From Pseudomonas yangonensis (GTDB lineage: Bacteria; Pseudomonadota; Gammaproteobacteria; Pseudomonadales; Pseudomonadaceae): a DNA stretch of 64,000 nucleotides. Positions 34,400 to 42,856 of the stretch are shown here, piece by piece. The notes under the pieces were generated by a model. That model ran no database searches. It was not told the DNA's origin and saw only the letters and a program-made list of their open reading frames with translations. The first letter of the stretch is position 1. Each line of letters begins with the position of its first letter. The stretch lies in contig NZ_BLJU01000012.1 of the NCBI RefSeq assembly GCF_009932725.1, forward strand, positions 162,752 through 226,751, written 5' to 3'. Both the position numbers and the translations under genes were made by a program.

Positions 34400-36361
34400 T
34401 CAGCTACCGCGAATCAGCTTGCGCAGCATAAAGCGGTTGGGATGGCTGGCCTCGGCCACCTCGCGCGGCACCGGCAGCGGCTCGTCCTCCAGCCAGGCGG
34501 CGATCAGCTCGCCCGATAGCGGCGCGGTGATCAGCCCGCGCGAGCCATGGCCGCTATTGATATACAGGCCCTCCAGCCAGGGGCAGGGCGTTTCCGGCAC
34601 CTGGCGGGCGTCCTTGGCCAGCACGGCGTACGCCTCGGCGAAGGCTTGGCCAGCGGCCAGCGGGCCCACCAGCGGCAGGTAGTCCGGGCTGGTACAGCGA
34701 AACGCGGCGCGGCCCTGCAGCGTCGCCGGATCGAGCGTCTGCGTATCCAGGCGCTCGGCCAGGTCCTGAGAAATCTCCCGCAGCAGCTCTAGGTTGCCGG
34801 CGTGCTCGGCCACGCTGGGCGCGAGATCGTCGCTGTGGAAATCGAAGCTGGCGCCCAGGGTGTGTTCGCCGTCGCGCGCAGGGGCGACGTAGCCTTCGGC
34901 GCAGACCACGGTACGCAGCGCGCGGCTGGACTCGCTGGCCGGCAGACGGCTGATCTGCCCGCGGATGCGCTTGAGCGGCAGATTCGCCTCCGGCAGCAGG
35001 CGGCCGATCTCGGCGGCGCAGGCCAGGACCAGCACCGGCGCCTCGGCCAGCACGCCGTTCTGTCCTTCGATGCACCAGCGCTCTTGCTGACGACTGAGGC
35101 TCAGCGCCTCCTGATAGGGGCGCAATTCGATCAGCGGGTGCTGCACCAGTTGCCGGCACAGCGCTGGCGGGTGCACCCAGCCGGCATCCGGGTAGAACAG
35201 GCCGCCGGCTGGCAGGCCGATGCCGGCACGATCCTCGGCTTCGGTCTGGGGCAACGCGTGCAGCAGGTCGCCGGGGAAGGCTGCGGCCAGTTTGTTCTGA
35301 CGCTCGGCTTCCTTGGCGTCGAAGGCCAGTTGCAGCACGCCGCAGGCATCCCAGTCGACGCCGCGCTGCAGGCGTTCGAGCAGGCGGCGGGTATGGCCGA
35401 AACCGGCGACGATCAGCCGCGACAGCGCCGTACCATGGGCCGACAATTTCAGATAGAGCACGCCCTGGGGGTTGCCCGATGCTTCGCGGGCGACATCGTC
35501 ATGGCGCTCCAGCAGGGTCACGCGCCAGCCGCGTGCGGCCAGGCTGGCGGCGGTGCCGCAACCGGCCAGGCCGGCGCCGATCACCACCGCGTGGCGTGCG
35601 TCGGCTGTCTGCGTCGGGCGCGAGAACCAGGGCGCCGTGTGCTGCATCTGCTGCGCCTGGAAGGGGCCGGCCAGCATCTCGCGCTTGTGGCCGAAGCCCT
35701 TGACTCGCACCACGGCAAAGCCCGCCGCGATCAGCCCGCGACGAACGAAACCGGCACTGGTGAAGGTGGCCAGCGTGGCGCCGGGCGCCGACAGTCTTGC
35801 CAGTTCGGTGAACAGTTCCTCTGTCCACATCTCCGGGTTCTTCGCCGGGGCGAAACCGTCGAGGAACCAGGCATCGACCTTGGCGTCCAGCTGCGGCAGG
35901 CATTCGAGCACGTCGCCGACCATCAGCGTCAGCACCACGCGGCCGCCGTCGAGCAGCAGGCGCTGAAAGCCGGGATGGATGGCGCGGTACTGCGCCACCA
36001 GCTGCTCGGCGTAGGACGCAAGCTCCGGCCACAGGGCCAGGGCGCGCTGCAGGTCCGTCTGGGTCAGGGGGAATTTCTCCACGCTGACGAAGTGCAGCCG
36101 CGCATCGCACGGAGCATGCTCGGCGAAGGCTTGCCAGGCGCAGAGAAAATTGAGTCCGGTACCGAAGCCGGTTTCGCCGATCACCAGGCGCCCGCCGGCC
36201 GGCAGGGCCTGGCAGCGTTCGACGATCTGGTTGTGAGCGAGGAAGACGTGACGGGTTTCCTCCAGGCCGTTGGCGCGGGAGAAGTACACGTCGCCATAGC
36301 TGCGCGACAGCGGCTGGCCGCGTTCGTCCCAGTCGAGCTGGGCGTTGAGGGTTTCGGACAT
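34400..36361 (-). CDS. mnmC: Bifunctional tRNA (mnm5s2U34) modification enzyme MnmC
   Basis: A 653-aa two-domain enzyme. The C-terminal FAD oxidoreductase domain (from about 260, VVIGAGLAGCGTAASLAARG) removes the carboxymethyl group from cmnm5U34. The N-terminal SAM methyltransferase domain (IGETGFGTGLNFLCAWQAF, DAWFLDGFAPAKNPEMW) then methylates nm5U34 to mnm5U34 in the tRNA wobble position. Other family stretches are GNPQGVLYLKLSAHG, YINSGHGSRGL and the start MSETLNAQLDWDERGQP. It is divergent from the polyphosphate:AMP phosphotransferase gene and next to a thiolase, an order I recall from P. aeruginosa. Confidence 0.95.
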   Translation of the reverse strand: MSETLNAQLDWDERGQPLSRSYGDVYFSRANGLEETRHVFLAHNQIVERCQALPAGGRLVIGETGFGTGLNFLCAWQAFAEHAPCDARLHFVSVEKFPLTQTDLQRALALWPELASYAEQLVAQYRAIHPGFQRLLLDGGRVVLTLMVGDVLECLPQLDAKVDAWFLDGFAPAKNPEMWTEELFTELARLSAPGATLATFTSAGFVRRGLIAAGFAVVRVKGFGHKREMLAGPFQAQQMQHTAPWFSRPTQTADARHAVVIGAGLAGCGTAASLAARGWRVTLLERHDDVAREASGNPQGVLYLKLSAHGTALSRLIVAGFGHTRRLLERLQRGVDWDACGVLQLAFDAKEAERQNKLAAAFPGDLLHALPQTEAEDRAGIGLPAGGLFYPDAGWVHPPALCRQLVQHPLIELRPYQEALSLSRQQERWCIEGQNGVLAEAPVLVLACAAEIGRLLPEANLPLKRIRGQISRLPASESSRALRTVVCAEGYVAPARDGEHTLGASFDFHSDDLAPSVAEHAGNLELLREISQDLAERLDTQTLDPATLQGRAAFRCTSPDYLPLVGPLAAGQAFAEAYAVLAKDARQVPETPCPWLEGLYINSGHGSRGLITAPLSGELIAAWLEDEPLPVPREVAEASHPNRFMLRKLIRGS

Positions 36362-36506
36362 GGTTGCATCCCGATCAAACAGGCGCCGATTCTAACCGCT
36401 GCGCATGCGCTTTACCCGGCGCAGGTCAATCCGTGGCGAGCTGCCGCCAGGCAAAGTCGCGGCCAATCCATTACGCTTTAACGATCATTCCAGGGAGGTT
36501 TTCTGC

Positions 36507-37994
36507 ATGTTCGAATCCGCCGAGATCGGCCGCAGTATCGACAAGGCCACCTTCGAGGCCGAAGAGCCGGCGCTGCGTGAGGCGCTGCTGGAAGCGCAGT
36601 ACGAGCTCAGGCAGCAGGCGCGCTTTCCGGTGATCGTGCTGATCAACGGCATCGAAGGCGCCGGCAAGGGCGAAACGGTCAAGCTGCTCAATGAGTGGAT
36701 GGACCCGCGGCTGATCCAGGTCAGTACCTTCGATCTACAGACCGACGAGGAGCTGGCGCGGCCGCCGGCCTGGCGCTACTGGCGGCAGCTGCCGCCCAAG
36801 GGGCGCATCGGCGTGTTCTTCGGCAACTGGTACAGCCAGATGTTGCAGGGGCGCGTGCATGGACGTTTCAAGGATGCCGTACTGGACCAGGCCATCGACG
36901 GCGCCGAGCGCCTGGAACGCATGCTCTGCGATGAAGGCGCGCTGATCTTCAAGTTCTGGTTCCATCTGTCCAAGAAGCACATGAAAGCGCGCCTGGAAGC
37001 GCTCAAGGATGACCCTCTGCACAGCTGGCGCATCAGCCCGCTGGACTGGCAGCAATCAAAGACCTACGACAAATTCGTCCACTATGGCGAGCGCATACTG
37101 CGCCGCACCAGTCGCGACTACGCACCCTGGTACGTGGTCGAGGGCGTCGACCACTATTACCGCAGCCTTACCGTCGGCCGCATTCTGCTCGAGGGTCTGC
37201 AGGCGGCGCTGGCCAACCCTCAGCGGTCGAAGTTGCAACCGCATGCTGCCCCGCTGGCCTCCAGTCTGGAGAACCGTGGTCTGCTGGCCAGCCTGGACAT
37301 GACCCAGGCGCTGGCCAAGGACGACTACAAGGAGCAGCTGGCCACCGAGCAGGCGCGCCTTTCCGGCCTGATGCGCGACAAGCGCATGCGCAAGCACGCG
37401 CTGATCGCCGTGTTCGAGGGCAACGACGCCGCCGGCAAGGGCGGCGCCATCCGTCGCGTCACCGGCGCGCTCGACCCGCGCCAGTACCGCATCGTGCCGG
37501 TGGCGGCGCCGACCGAGGAAGAGCGCGCCCAGCCCTACCTCTGGCGCTTCTGGCGGCACATTCCAGCGCGCGGCAAGTTCACCATCTTCGACCGCAGTTG
37601 GTACGGACGCGTATTGGTGGAGCGGGTCGAAAGCTTTTGCAGCCAGGCCGACTGGCTGCGTGCCTATGGCGAAATCAACGACTTCGAGGAGCAACTGATC
37701 AACGCCGGGGTGATCCTGGTGAAGTTCTGGCTGGCCATCGACCAGCAGACGCAGCTGGAGCGCTTCAAGGAGCGCGAGCAGATCCCGTTCAAGCGCTTCA
37801 AGATCACCGAAGAAGACTGGCGCAATCGCGACAAGTGGGACGATTACGCTGATGCGGTAGGGGACATGGTCGACCGCACCAGCACCGAGATCGCGCCCTG
37901 GACGCTGATCGAGGCCAACGACAAGCGCTTCGCCCGGGTCAAGGTGCTGCGCACCATCAACGAGGCCATCGAGGCGGCGTTCGCCAAGGATTGA
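36507..37994 (+). CDS. pap: Polyphosphate:AMP phosphotransferase (two-domain PPK2)
   Basis: A 495-aa cytosolic enzyme that moves phosphate from polyphosphate to AMP to make ADP. It contains two PPK2 domains in tandem: the N-half Walker A reads LINGIEGAGKGETVK, the C-half FEGNDAAGKGGAIRR. Both halves carry the lid/Walker B pattern (GVFFGNWYSQM; IFDRSWYGRVLVERVE). GGGAGG at 36492-36497 lies about 10 nt before the ATG. The C-terminal half is closer to canonical PPK2; in class II enzymes the C-terminal half is the active one. Divergent from mnmC; followed by repeats and a thiolase gene. Confidence 0.92.
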   Translation: MFESAEIGRSIDKATFEAEEPALREALLEAQYELRQQARFPVIVLINGIEGAGKGETVKLLNEWMDPRLIQVSTFDLQTDEELARPPAWRYWRQLPPKGRIGVFFGNWYSQMLQGRVHGRFKDAVLDQAIDGAERLERMLCDEGALIFKFWFHLSKKHMKARLEALKDDPLHSWRISPLDWQQSKTYDKFVHYGERILRRTSRDYAPWYVVEGVDHYYRSLTVGRILLEGLQAALANPQRSKLQPHAAPLASSLENRGLLASLDMTQALAKDDYKEQLATEQARLSGLMRDKRMRKHALIAVFEGNDAAGKGGAIRRVTGALDPRQYRIVPVAAPTEEERAQPYLWRFWRHIPARGKFTIFDRSWYGRVLVERVESFCSQADWLRAYGEINDFEEQLINAGVILVKFWLAIDQQTQLERFKEREQIPFKRFKITEEDWRNRDKWDDYADAVGDMVDRTSTEIAPWTLIEANDKRFARVKVLRTINEAIEAAFAKD

Positions 37995-38063
37995 AGCTTC
38001 ACTCGCGGCTGAAGCGGAATGCCGCCCGGCCGCTTCCGCAGGCTGCAATGGGTTTCTGCTTTG

Positions 38064-38126
38064 ATCGCGGCTGAAGCCGCTCCTACGGACGGGTGTACCT
38101 TCTGTAGGAGCGGCTTCAGCCGCGAT
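38064..38126. repeat. REP-like inverted pair (23-bp arms)
   Basis: ATCGCGGCTGAAGCCGCTCC+TAC (38064-38086) and its exact reverse complement at 38104-38126 flank a 17-bp spacer. Each arm also contains an internal short palindrome (CGGCTGAAGCCG). It is the common Pseudomonas intergenic repeat; a second copy is at 58188-58250. Confidence 0.75.
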
Positions 38127-38148
38127 GCTTTTGTTTCGTTCCCGGTGG

Positions 38149-38170
38149 CCCCGGATTGCATCCGGGCTAT
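38149..38170. repeat. Short palindrome CCCGGAT-TGC-ATCCGGG
   Basis: Perfect 7-bp arms at 38150-38156 and 38160-38166 around TGC, followed by CTA. It recurs with the same flanks at 58302-58323. Confidence 0.65.
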
Positions 38171-38273
38171 ATCCTGCATCGACCCGTATACGCCAGATCA
38201 ATGATGGTCGCGCCCAGCTATGGGCTGGATTTATCTTCCCGCCATTCGCCATCCAATAACAACGAGGTGCGTC

Positions 38274-39461
38274 ATGCGTGAAGTGGTGATCGTCGACAGC
38301 GTGCGGACTGGCCTGGCCAAGTCCTTCCGCGGCAAGTTCAATATGACCCGGCCGGACGACATGGCCGCCCACTGCGTCGATGCGCTGCTGGTGCGCAATG
38401 GCATCGATCCGGCGCTGGTGGACGACTGCATCGTCGGCGCCGGTTCCAACGAGGGCGCGCAGGGCATGAACATCGGCCGCAACGTCGCCGTGCTGTCGCG
38501 CCTGGGCAATCCAGTGGCGGGCATGACGCTGAACCGCTTCTGCTCCTCGGGCCTGCAGGCCATCGCCATTGCCGCCAACCAGGTGGCATCCGGCTGCAGC
38601 GACATCATCGTCGCCGGTGGCGTCGAGTCCATCACCATGACCCTGAAAAGCATGAACATGGACAACCTGTTCAACCCGCTGCTGCAGCAGGACAACCCCG
38701 GCATCTACTACCCCATGGGCAAGACCGCCGAGATCGTCGCCAACCGCTACGGCATCAGCCGCGAGGCCCAGGACGCCTACGCCCTGCAGAGCCAGCAGCG
38801 CACCGCGCGCGCCCAGGCCGAAGGCCTGTTCGCCGACGAGATCGTGCCGATGGCGGTGAAGTACCAGGTGGAAGACAAGGCCACCGGCGAGAAGAAGATT
38901 CTCGACGGCGTGGTCGAGGCCGACGACTGCAACCGCCCGGATACCACCCTCGAATCCCTGGCCAAGCTGCAGCCGGCGTTCGACCCGGCCGGTAGCGTCA
39001 CCGCCGGCAACGCCTCGCAGCTGTCCGACGGCGCCTCCATGACCCTGGTGATGAGCCTGGAGAAAGCGCTGGAGCTGGGACTCAAACCCAAGGCGTACTT
39101 CCGCGGCTTCACCGTGGCCGGCTGCGAGCCGGACGAAATGGGCATCGGCCCGGTGTTCTCGGTGCCCAAGCTGCTCAAGGCCAAGGGCCTGACGGTCGAC
39201 GATATCGATCTGTGGGAGCTCAACGAGGCCTTCGCCTCGCAGTGCCTGTACTGCCGCGACAAGCTCGAGATCGACAACGAGAAATACAACGTCAACGGCG
39301 GCTCCATCTCCATCGGCCACCCGTTCGGCATGACCGGCTCGCGTCAGGTCGGTCATCTGGTGCGCGAGCTGCAGCGCCGCGAGCTGCGCTACGGCATCGT
39401 CACCATGTGCGTCGGCGGCGGCATGGGCGCCACGGGGCTGTTCGAGGCCTATCGCGGTTAA
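38274..39461 (+). CDS. Acetyl-CoA C-acyltransferase (thiolase)
   Basis: A 395-aa thiolase of fatty-acid beta-oxidation type, cleaving 3-ketoacyl-CoA with CoA. The acylated cysteine is in NRFCSSGLQAIA (about residue 90), the His in SIGHPFGMTGSRQV, and the second Cys in TMCVGGGMGATGLFEAYRG. Length and architecture are typical of FadA-like enzymes. The start at 38274 has GAGG about 8 nt upstream; an in-frame extension to 38220 is unrelated. No fadB partner lies beside it, so it may serve another degradation pathway. It follows pap, as in P. aeruginosa. Confidence 0.92.
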   Translation: MREVVIVDSVRTGLAKSFRGKFNMTRPDDMAAHCVDALLVRNGIDPALVDDCIVGAGSNEGAQGMNIGRNVAVLSRLGNPVAGMTLNRFCSSGLQAIAIAANQVASGCSDIIVAGGVESITMTLKSMNMDNLFNPLLQQDNPGIYYPMGKTAEIVANRYGISREAQDAYALQSQQRTARAQAEGLFADEIVPMAVKYQVEDKATGEKKILDGVVEADDCNRPDTTLESLAKLQPAFDPAGSVTAGNASQLSDGASMTLVMSLEKALELGLKPKAYFRGFTVAGCEPDEMGIGPVFSVPKLLKAKGLTVDDIDLWELNEAFASQCLYCRDKLEIDNEKYNVNGGSISIGHPFGMTGSRQVGHLVRELQRRELRYGIVTMCVGGGMGATGLFEAYRG

Positions 39462-39564
39462 GCGACGGCGGGCACGTCGTGCGCCCCGGACGGTTTTTCC
39501 GGTACGCGCGGCGCACCCGCAGCTCTGTCTATAATCGGCGCCTGCTCAGACGGAGCCTGCGCCG

Positions 39565-40185
39565 ATGCCCTTTGCCGAAAACCTCATCGCCTTCACCCTG
39601 GCGGCCACCTTGCTGACCCTTACCCCGGGCATCGACACCGCGCTGGTACTGCGCACCGCGGCGGTCGAAGGCCGGCGACAGGCGTTTCGCGCGGCGCTGG
39701 GCATCAATGTCGGCTGCCTGATCTGGGGCGCTGCCGTGGCCTTCGGCCTGGGCGCGCTGCTGGCGGTGTCCGAGTTCGGCTACAACCTGCTCAAGTACTG
39801 CGGCGCGGCTTATCTGGCCTGGCTCGGGCTGAACATGCTGCTGCGCCCGCGCAACTCCCTGGCGCCGGCGAAGGCCGGCGGCCGGCCCGGCGCCAACTGG
39901 TTCCTGCGCGGCCTGCTGGGCAACGTGCTCAATCCCAAGGTGGGCATTTTCTACCTGTCCTTTCTGCCGCAGTTCATCCCGCTGGGGCAGCCGCTGATCG
40001 CCTGGACATTCGGCCTGGTGGGCATCCACGTGGCGCTCAGCCTGGTCTGGGCGGCGCTGCTGATCGGCGCCACCCAGCCGCTCGGTCGCTGGTTGCGGCG
40101 CGAAGTGGTGATCAGGTGGATGGATCGCAGCACGGGGCTGATCTTCCTGCTGTTCGCCGCGCGCCTGGCATTGAGCAGACGCTGA
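39565..40185 (+). CDS. LysE/RhtB-family amino-acid exporter
   Basis: A 206-aa inner-membrane exporter with about six helices. The N-terminus AFTLAATLLTLTPGIDTALVLRTAAVEGRRQ and the central LKYCGAAYLAWLGLNMLLRP and FLRGLLGNVLNPKVGIFYLSFLPQF are classic LysE/RhtB motifs (PGP-like turn reads TPGID here, NPK conserved). Substrate is probably an amino acid such as threonine or homoserine; not determinable from sequence. GGAG lies about 10 nt before the ATG. It lies 43 bp upstream of two LysR genes on the same strand. Confidence 0.9.
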   Translation: MPFAENLIAFTLAATLLTLTPGIDTALVLRTAAVEGRRQAFRAALGINVGCLIWGAAVAFGLGALLAVSEFGYNLLKYCGAAYLAWLGLNMLLRPRNSLAPAKAGGRPGANWFLRGLLGNVLNPKVGIFYLSFLPQFIPLGQPLIAWTFGLVGIHVALSLVWAALLIGATQPLGRWLRREVVIRWMDRSTGLIFLLFAARLALSRR

Positions 40186-40228
40186 GGCATTATCCTGTGC
40201 CCTCGCGGCAACGAAACGGGCGGTGACG

Positions 40229-41152
40229 ATGGATCGGTTTCAGGAAATGAAGGTGCTGCTGGCCGTGACCGAGGCCGAGAGCTTCGCCGGCGGCGCCAAG
40301 CTGCTAGGCATCTCGCCGCCCAGCGTGACCCGCGCCGTCGCGGCACTGGAAGCGCGCCTCGGCACGCTGCTGCTGGCGCGCAATACCCGCAGCCTGCGCC
40401 TGACCGAAGCCGGCCAGCGTTATGTCGAGGACTGCCGGCGCATCCTGCTGGAGCTGGAAGAAGCCGAGGAGCTGGCCGCCGGTGGCAGCGTGCGACCGCG
40501 TGGCAGGCTTACCGTGACCGCGCCGGTGATGTTCGGCGAGCTGTTCCTGATTCCGCGCATCACCCAGTACCTCGACCGCTACCCGGACGTGGAGATCAAT
40601 GCGCTGCTGGTCGACCGCGTGGTGAACATGATGGAGGAGGGCGTCGACGTTGCCGTGCGCATCGGTTCGCTGCCCGAAGGTGAACACCAGGCGTTGCAGG
40701 TCGGGCAGATTCGCCCGGTGGTCTGCGCCGCGCCGGCCTTCCTCGACCGCGTCGGGCGGCCACAGCATCCGCATGAAGTGCGCGATGCGCCCATCGTCAT
40801 GTCCAGCGCCAGCGGTCTGCTCAGCCATTGGCAGTTCGTCGGCGCCGACGGCGTGTTCGGCTTCACCCCCACGCCGCGCTTGACCGTCAGCTCCAACCAG
40901 GCGGCGATCAGCGCCGCGCGCCTGGGCTGGGGCTATACCCGCGTGCTGTCCTACCAGGTGGCCGCCGCAGTGGCGCGCGGCGAGATCGAGTTGGTGCTCG
41001 AGGCCTTCGAACCGCCGGCCTTGCCGGTGCATATCATTCATCAGGGCGGTCGCCAGGTTTCGGCCAAGGTACGTACCTTCGTCGATCACTGCGCCGCGAG
41101 CTTTCGTGCCGACCCGGCGCTGCGCGCGGCTGGCGCACCGTCCACGCCATGA
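40229..41152 (+). CDS. LysR-family regulator (first of a tandem pair)
   Basis: A 307-aa LysR regulator with winged helix FQEMKVLLAVTEAESFAGGAK, LLGISPPSVTRAVAALEARL and LLARNTRSLRLTEAG, then an effector domain (FGELFLIPRITQYLDRYPDV). It resembles the DmlR-type group. The ATG at 40229 is preferred; GTG at 40223 is in frame. Its stop overlaps the start of the next LysR gene (ATGA at 41149-41152), so the pair is cotranscribed and coupled. The pair sits upstream of a GST and a redox fusion protein, the likeliest targets. Confidence 0.9.
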   Translation: MDRFQEMKVLLAVTEAESFAGGAKLLGISPPSVTRAVAALEARLGTLLLARNTRSLRLTEAGQRYVEDCRRILLELEEAEELAAGGSVRPRGRLTVTAPVMFGELFLIPRITQYLDRYPDVEINALLVDRVVNMMEEGVDVAVRIGSLPEGEHQALQVGQIRPVVCAAPAFLDRVGRPQHPHEVRDAPIVMSSASGLLSHWQFVGADGVFGFTPTPRLTVSSNQAAISAARLGWGYTRVLSYQVAAAVARGEIELVLEAFEPPALPVHIIHQGGRQVSAKVRTFVDHCAASFRADPALRAAGAPSTP

Positions 41153-42039
41153 GCCAGCACCGCGAAATGCAGGTGTTCCTCGTCGTGGCACAGGCGGGCA
41201 GCCTGGCGGCGGCTGCCAGGACGCTGCAGCTGTCGCAGGCCACGGTGATGCGCACCATCGCCAGCCTGGAGCAGCGTCTGGACTGCACCCTGCTGCTGCG
41301 CGGGCCGCGCGGGGTTAGCCTGAGCGCGGCGGGTACCGCTTTCGCCGATAGTTGCCAGCGCATCCTGCAGCGGGTGGAGGAGGCCGAGCAGTCGGTGACG
41401 GGGCTGCATGCCAGCCCGGCCGGGCAGTTGACCCTGGCCCTGCCGCTGTTGATGACGCATCAGGTGCTGGCGCCCATCGCCGTCGATTACCTGGCGGCCT
41501 TTCCCGAGGTGAGCCTGGCTACCCTGGCGCGCGAGGAGCTGCCGAGGCTGCTGGAGGAGGGCATCGACCTGGCGCTGGTGGTCGGCCACCTGCCCAGTTC
41601 GTCCGGTTTCGCCGTACCGCTGGGGCAGGTGCGCCCGCTGATCTGTGCGGCACCAGCCTATCTGCAGTGCTGGGGCCGACCGGCCAGCCCGGACGCCTTG
41701 GCCGCGCACCGCACCATTGCCACCTCCTCGACCGGCCATGCCGGCGAATGGCGCTTTGCCGACAGGGTGGTGAAGCTTGCGCCACAGCTGACCTGCAGCA
41801 CGCCGCAGGCGTCCATTCGCGCGGCGCTCGCCGGCTTCGGGCTGACCCGCTGCCTGAGTTACGAAGCCCATCATGAGTTGCAGGCGGGGCAATTGCTGGC
41901 CGTGCTCGAGGATTTCGCCGCGCCGCCCTTGCCGGTGCAGCTGTATTACCGCGAAGGGCGCCGGGCGGCCGCGCGGGTACGCAGCTTCCTCGACTTTGCC
42001 GTGCCGCGGCTGCGCGCCCACCCGGCCTTTCAGGTCTGA
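41149..42039 (+). CDS. LysR-family regulator (second of a tandem pair)
   Basis: A 296-aa LysR regulator overlapping the preceding LysR gene by 4 nt. Winged helix: EMQVFLVVAQAGSLAAAART, LQLSQATVMRTIASLEQRL and LLRGPRGVSLSAAG. The effector domain has the same segment order as the upstream gene (VLAPIAVDYLAAFPEVSLAT; QVRPLICAAPAYL against QIRPVVCAAPAFL), so the two are paralogues from a tandem duplication. The second has diverged in the HTH recognition helix. It may form hetero-oligomers with the first or control the GST/fusion genes; this is inference. Confidence 0.88.
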   Translation: MSQHREMQVFLVVAQAGSLAAAARTLQLSQATVMRTIASLEQRLDCTLLLRGPRGVSLSAAGTAFADSCQRILQRVEEAEQSVTGLHASPAGQLTLALPLLMTHQVLAPIAVDYLAAFPEVSLATLAREELPRLLEEGIDLALVVGHLPSSSGFAVPLGQVRPLICAAPAYLQCWGRPASPDALAAHRTIATSSTGHAGEWRFADRVVKLAPQLTCSTPQASIRAALAGFGLTRCLSYEAHHELQAGQLLAVLEDFAAPPLPVQLYYREGRRAAARVRSFLDFAVPRLRAHPAFQV

Positions 42040-42069
42040 GGTCATTGCAGAAAGTGAAATAGTGGATTG

Positions 42070-42168
42070 CCTTGAGTGGGGATTCTTCTCCAGGTTGGAT
42101 GGGGCGAAGATGACCCCATCGTCGCGAAGCCCGGTTCTCTCGCGGAGACCAACCCCACTCTCAAGGAG
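42070..42168 (+). promoter_or_regulatory. Structured 5' UTR that may sequester the GST ribosome-binding site
   Basis: CCTTGAG-TGGGG (42070-42081) can pair with CCCCA-CT-CTCAAGG (42153-42166), whose last bases belong to the AAGGAG ribosome site of the GST gene. Inside are two closed hairpins: GATGGGG/CCCCATC (42098-42120, 7 bp perfect) and TCTC-GCG-GAGA (42138-42148). The result is a branched fold covering the Shine-Dalgarno. It could be a regulatory leader or merely the terminator of the upstream LysR transcript. Confidence 0.45.
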
Positions 42169-42176
42169 TCATCGCC

Positions 42177-42803
42177 ATGTCCCGTCCCGCCATCAAGCTG
42201 TACAACTTTCCCCGCTCCGGCCATGCCCACCGCGCCGAGCTGATGCTGTCGCTGCTGCAGCTGCCCACCGAGCTGATCTTCGTCGATCTGGCCAAGGGCG
42301 CGCACAAGACGCCGGAGTTCCTCGCCCTCAACCCCTTCGGCCAGGTGCCGGTGATCGATGACGGTGGCACCATCGTCGCCGACTCCAACGCCATCCTCGT
42401 CTACCTGGCCAAGCGCTACGGCAATGACTACTGGCTGCCGCAGGAGCCCGCCGCTGCTGCCCGTGTGCAGCGCTGGTTGTCCGTGGCGGCCGGTCCGGTG
42501 GCCTTCGGCCCTGCCGCCGCGCGCCTGGTTACCGTTTTCGGTGCCTCGTTCAACACCGAAGAAGTGATCAACCGCGCCCATGCGCTGTTCACCGTGATGG
42601 AGGGCGAGCTGAGCGACACCCCCTTCCTGACCGGCGACAAGCCGAGCATCGCCGATGTCGCCAACTACTCGTACATCGCCCATGCGCCGGAGGGCAACGT
42701 GTCGCTGGAGCCCTACCCGAACATCCGCGCCTGGCTGGCTCGCATCGAGGCGCTGCCGGGTTTCGTGCCGATGCCGCGTACCGCTGCCGGACTGCAAGCC
42801 TGA
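42177..42803 (+). CDS. Glutathione S-transferase
   Basis: A 208-aa cytosolic GST conjugating glutathione to electrophiles. The N-terminal thioredoxin-like domain has [20 protein letters not shown] and the cis-Pro segment [10 protein letters not shown], then [15 protein letters not shown] (the glutathione-binding Glu/Ser position reads DSNAI). The C-terminal helical domain has [20 protein letters not shown], with the conserved N-capping DVAN. A good AAGGAG site precedes the ATG but may be masked by the 5' UTR fold. It is followed by a redox fusion gene, probably in one transcript. Confidence 0.9.
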   Translation: MSRPAIKLYNFPRSGHAHRAELMLSLLQLPTELIFVDLAKGAHKTPEFLALNPFGQVPVIDDGGTIVADSNAILVYLAKRYGNDYWLPQEPAAAARVQRWLSVAAGPVAFGPAAARLVTVFGASFNTEEVINRAHALFTVMEGELSDTPFLTGDKPSIADVANYSYIAHAPEGNVSLEPYPNIRAWLARIEALPGFVPMPRTAAGLQA

Positions 42804-42813
42804 GTCGCTGACC

Positions 42814-42835
42814 GCCGCCGGGATCGCCCGGCGGC
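42814..42835 (+). terminator. GC-rich hairpin between GST and the fusion gene
   Basis: Stem GCCGCCGGG (42814-42822) / CCCGGCGGC (42827-42835), a perfect 9-bp stem with a 4-nt loop (ATCG), followed by CGCTTTCG. It is T-poor, so it may be a partial attenuator or a processing site rather than a full terminator. Confidence 0.5.
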
Positions 42836-42856
42836 CGCTTTCGTGGAGGGCAGAAC

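Larger units (their letters stand above)
37995..38273. other. Repeat-bearing gap between pap and the thiolase gene
   Basis: This 279-bp gap has no supported gene. It contains the REP-like inverted pair (38064-38126) and a CCCGGAT-type palindrome (38149-38170), both of which recur near 58.2 kb. Confidence 0.7.

Noticed and set aside
37056..39356. A 766-codon minus-strand frame spanning pap and the thiolase gene
   Set aside because: It crosses two well-supported plus-strand genes and a repeat-bearing gap; no recognisable domain.
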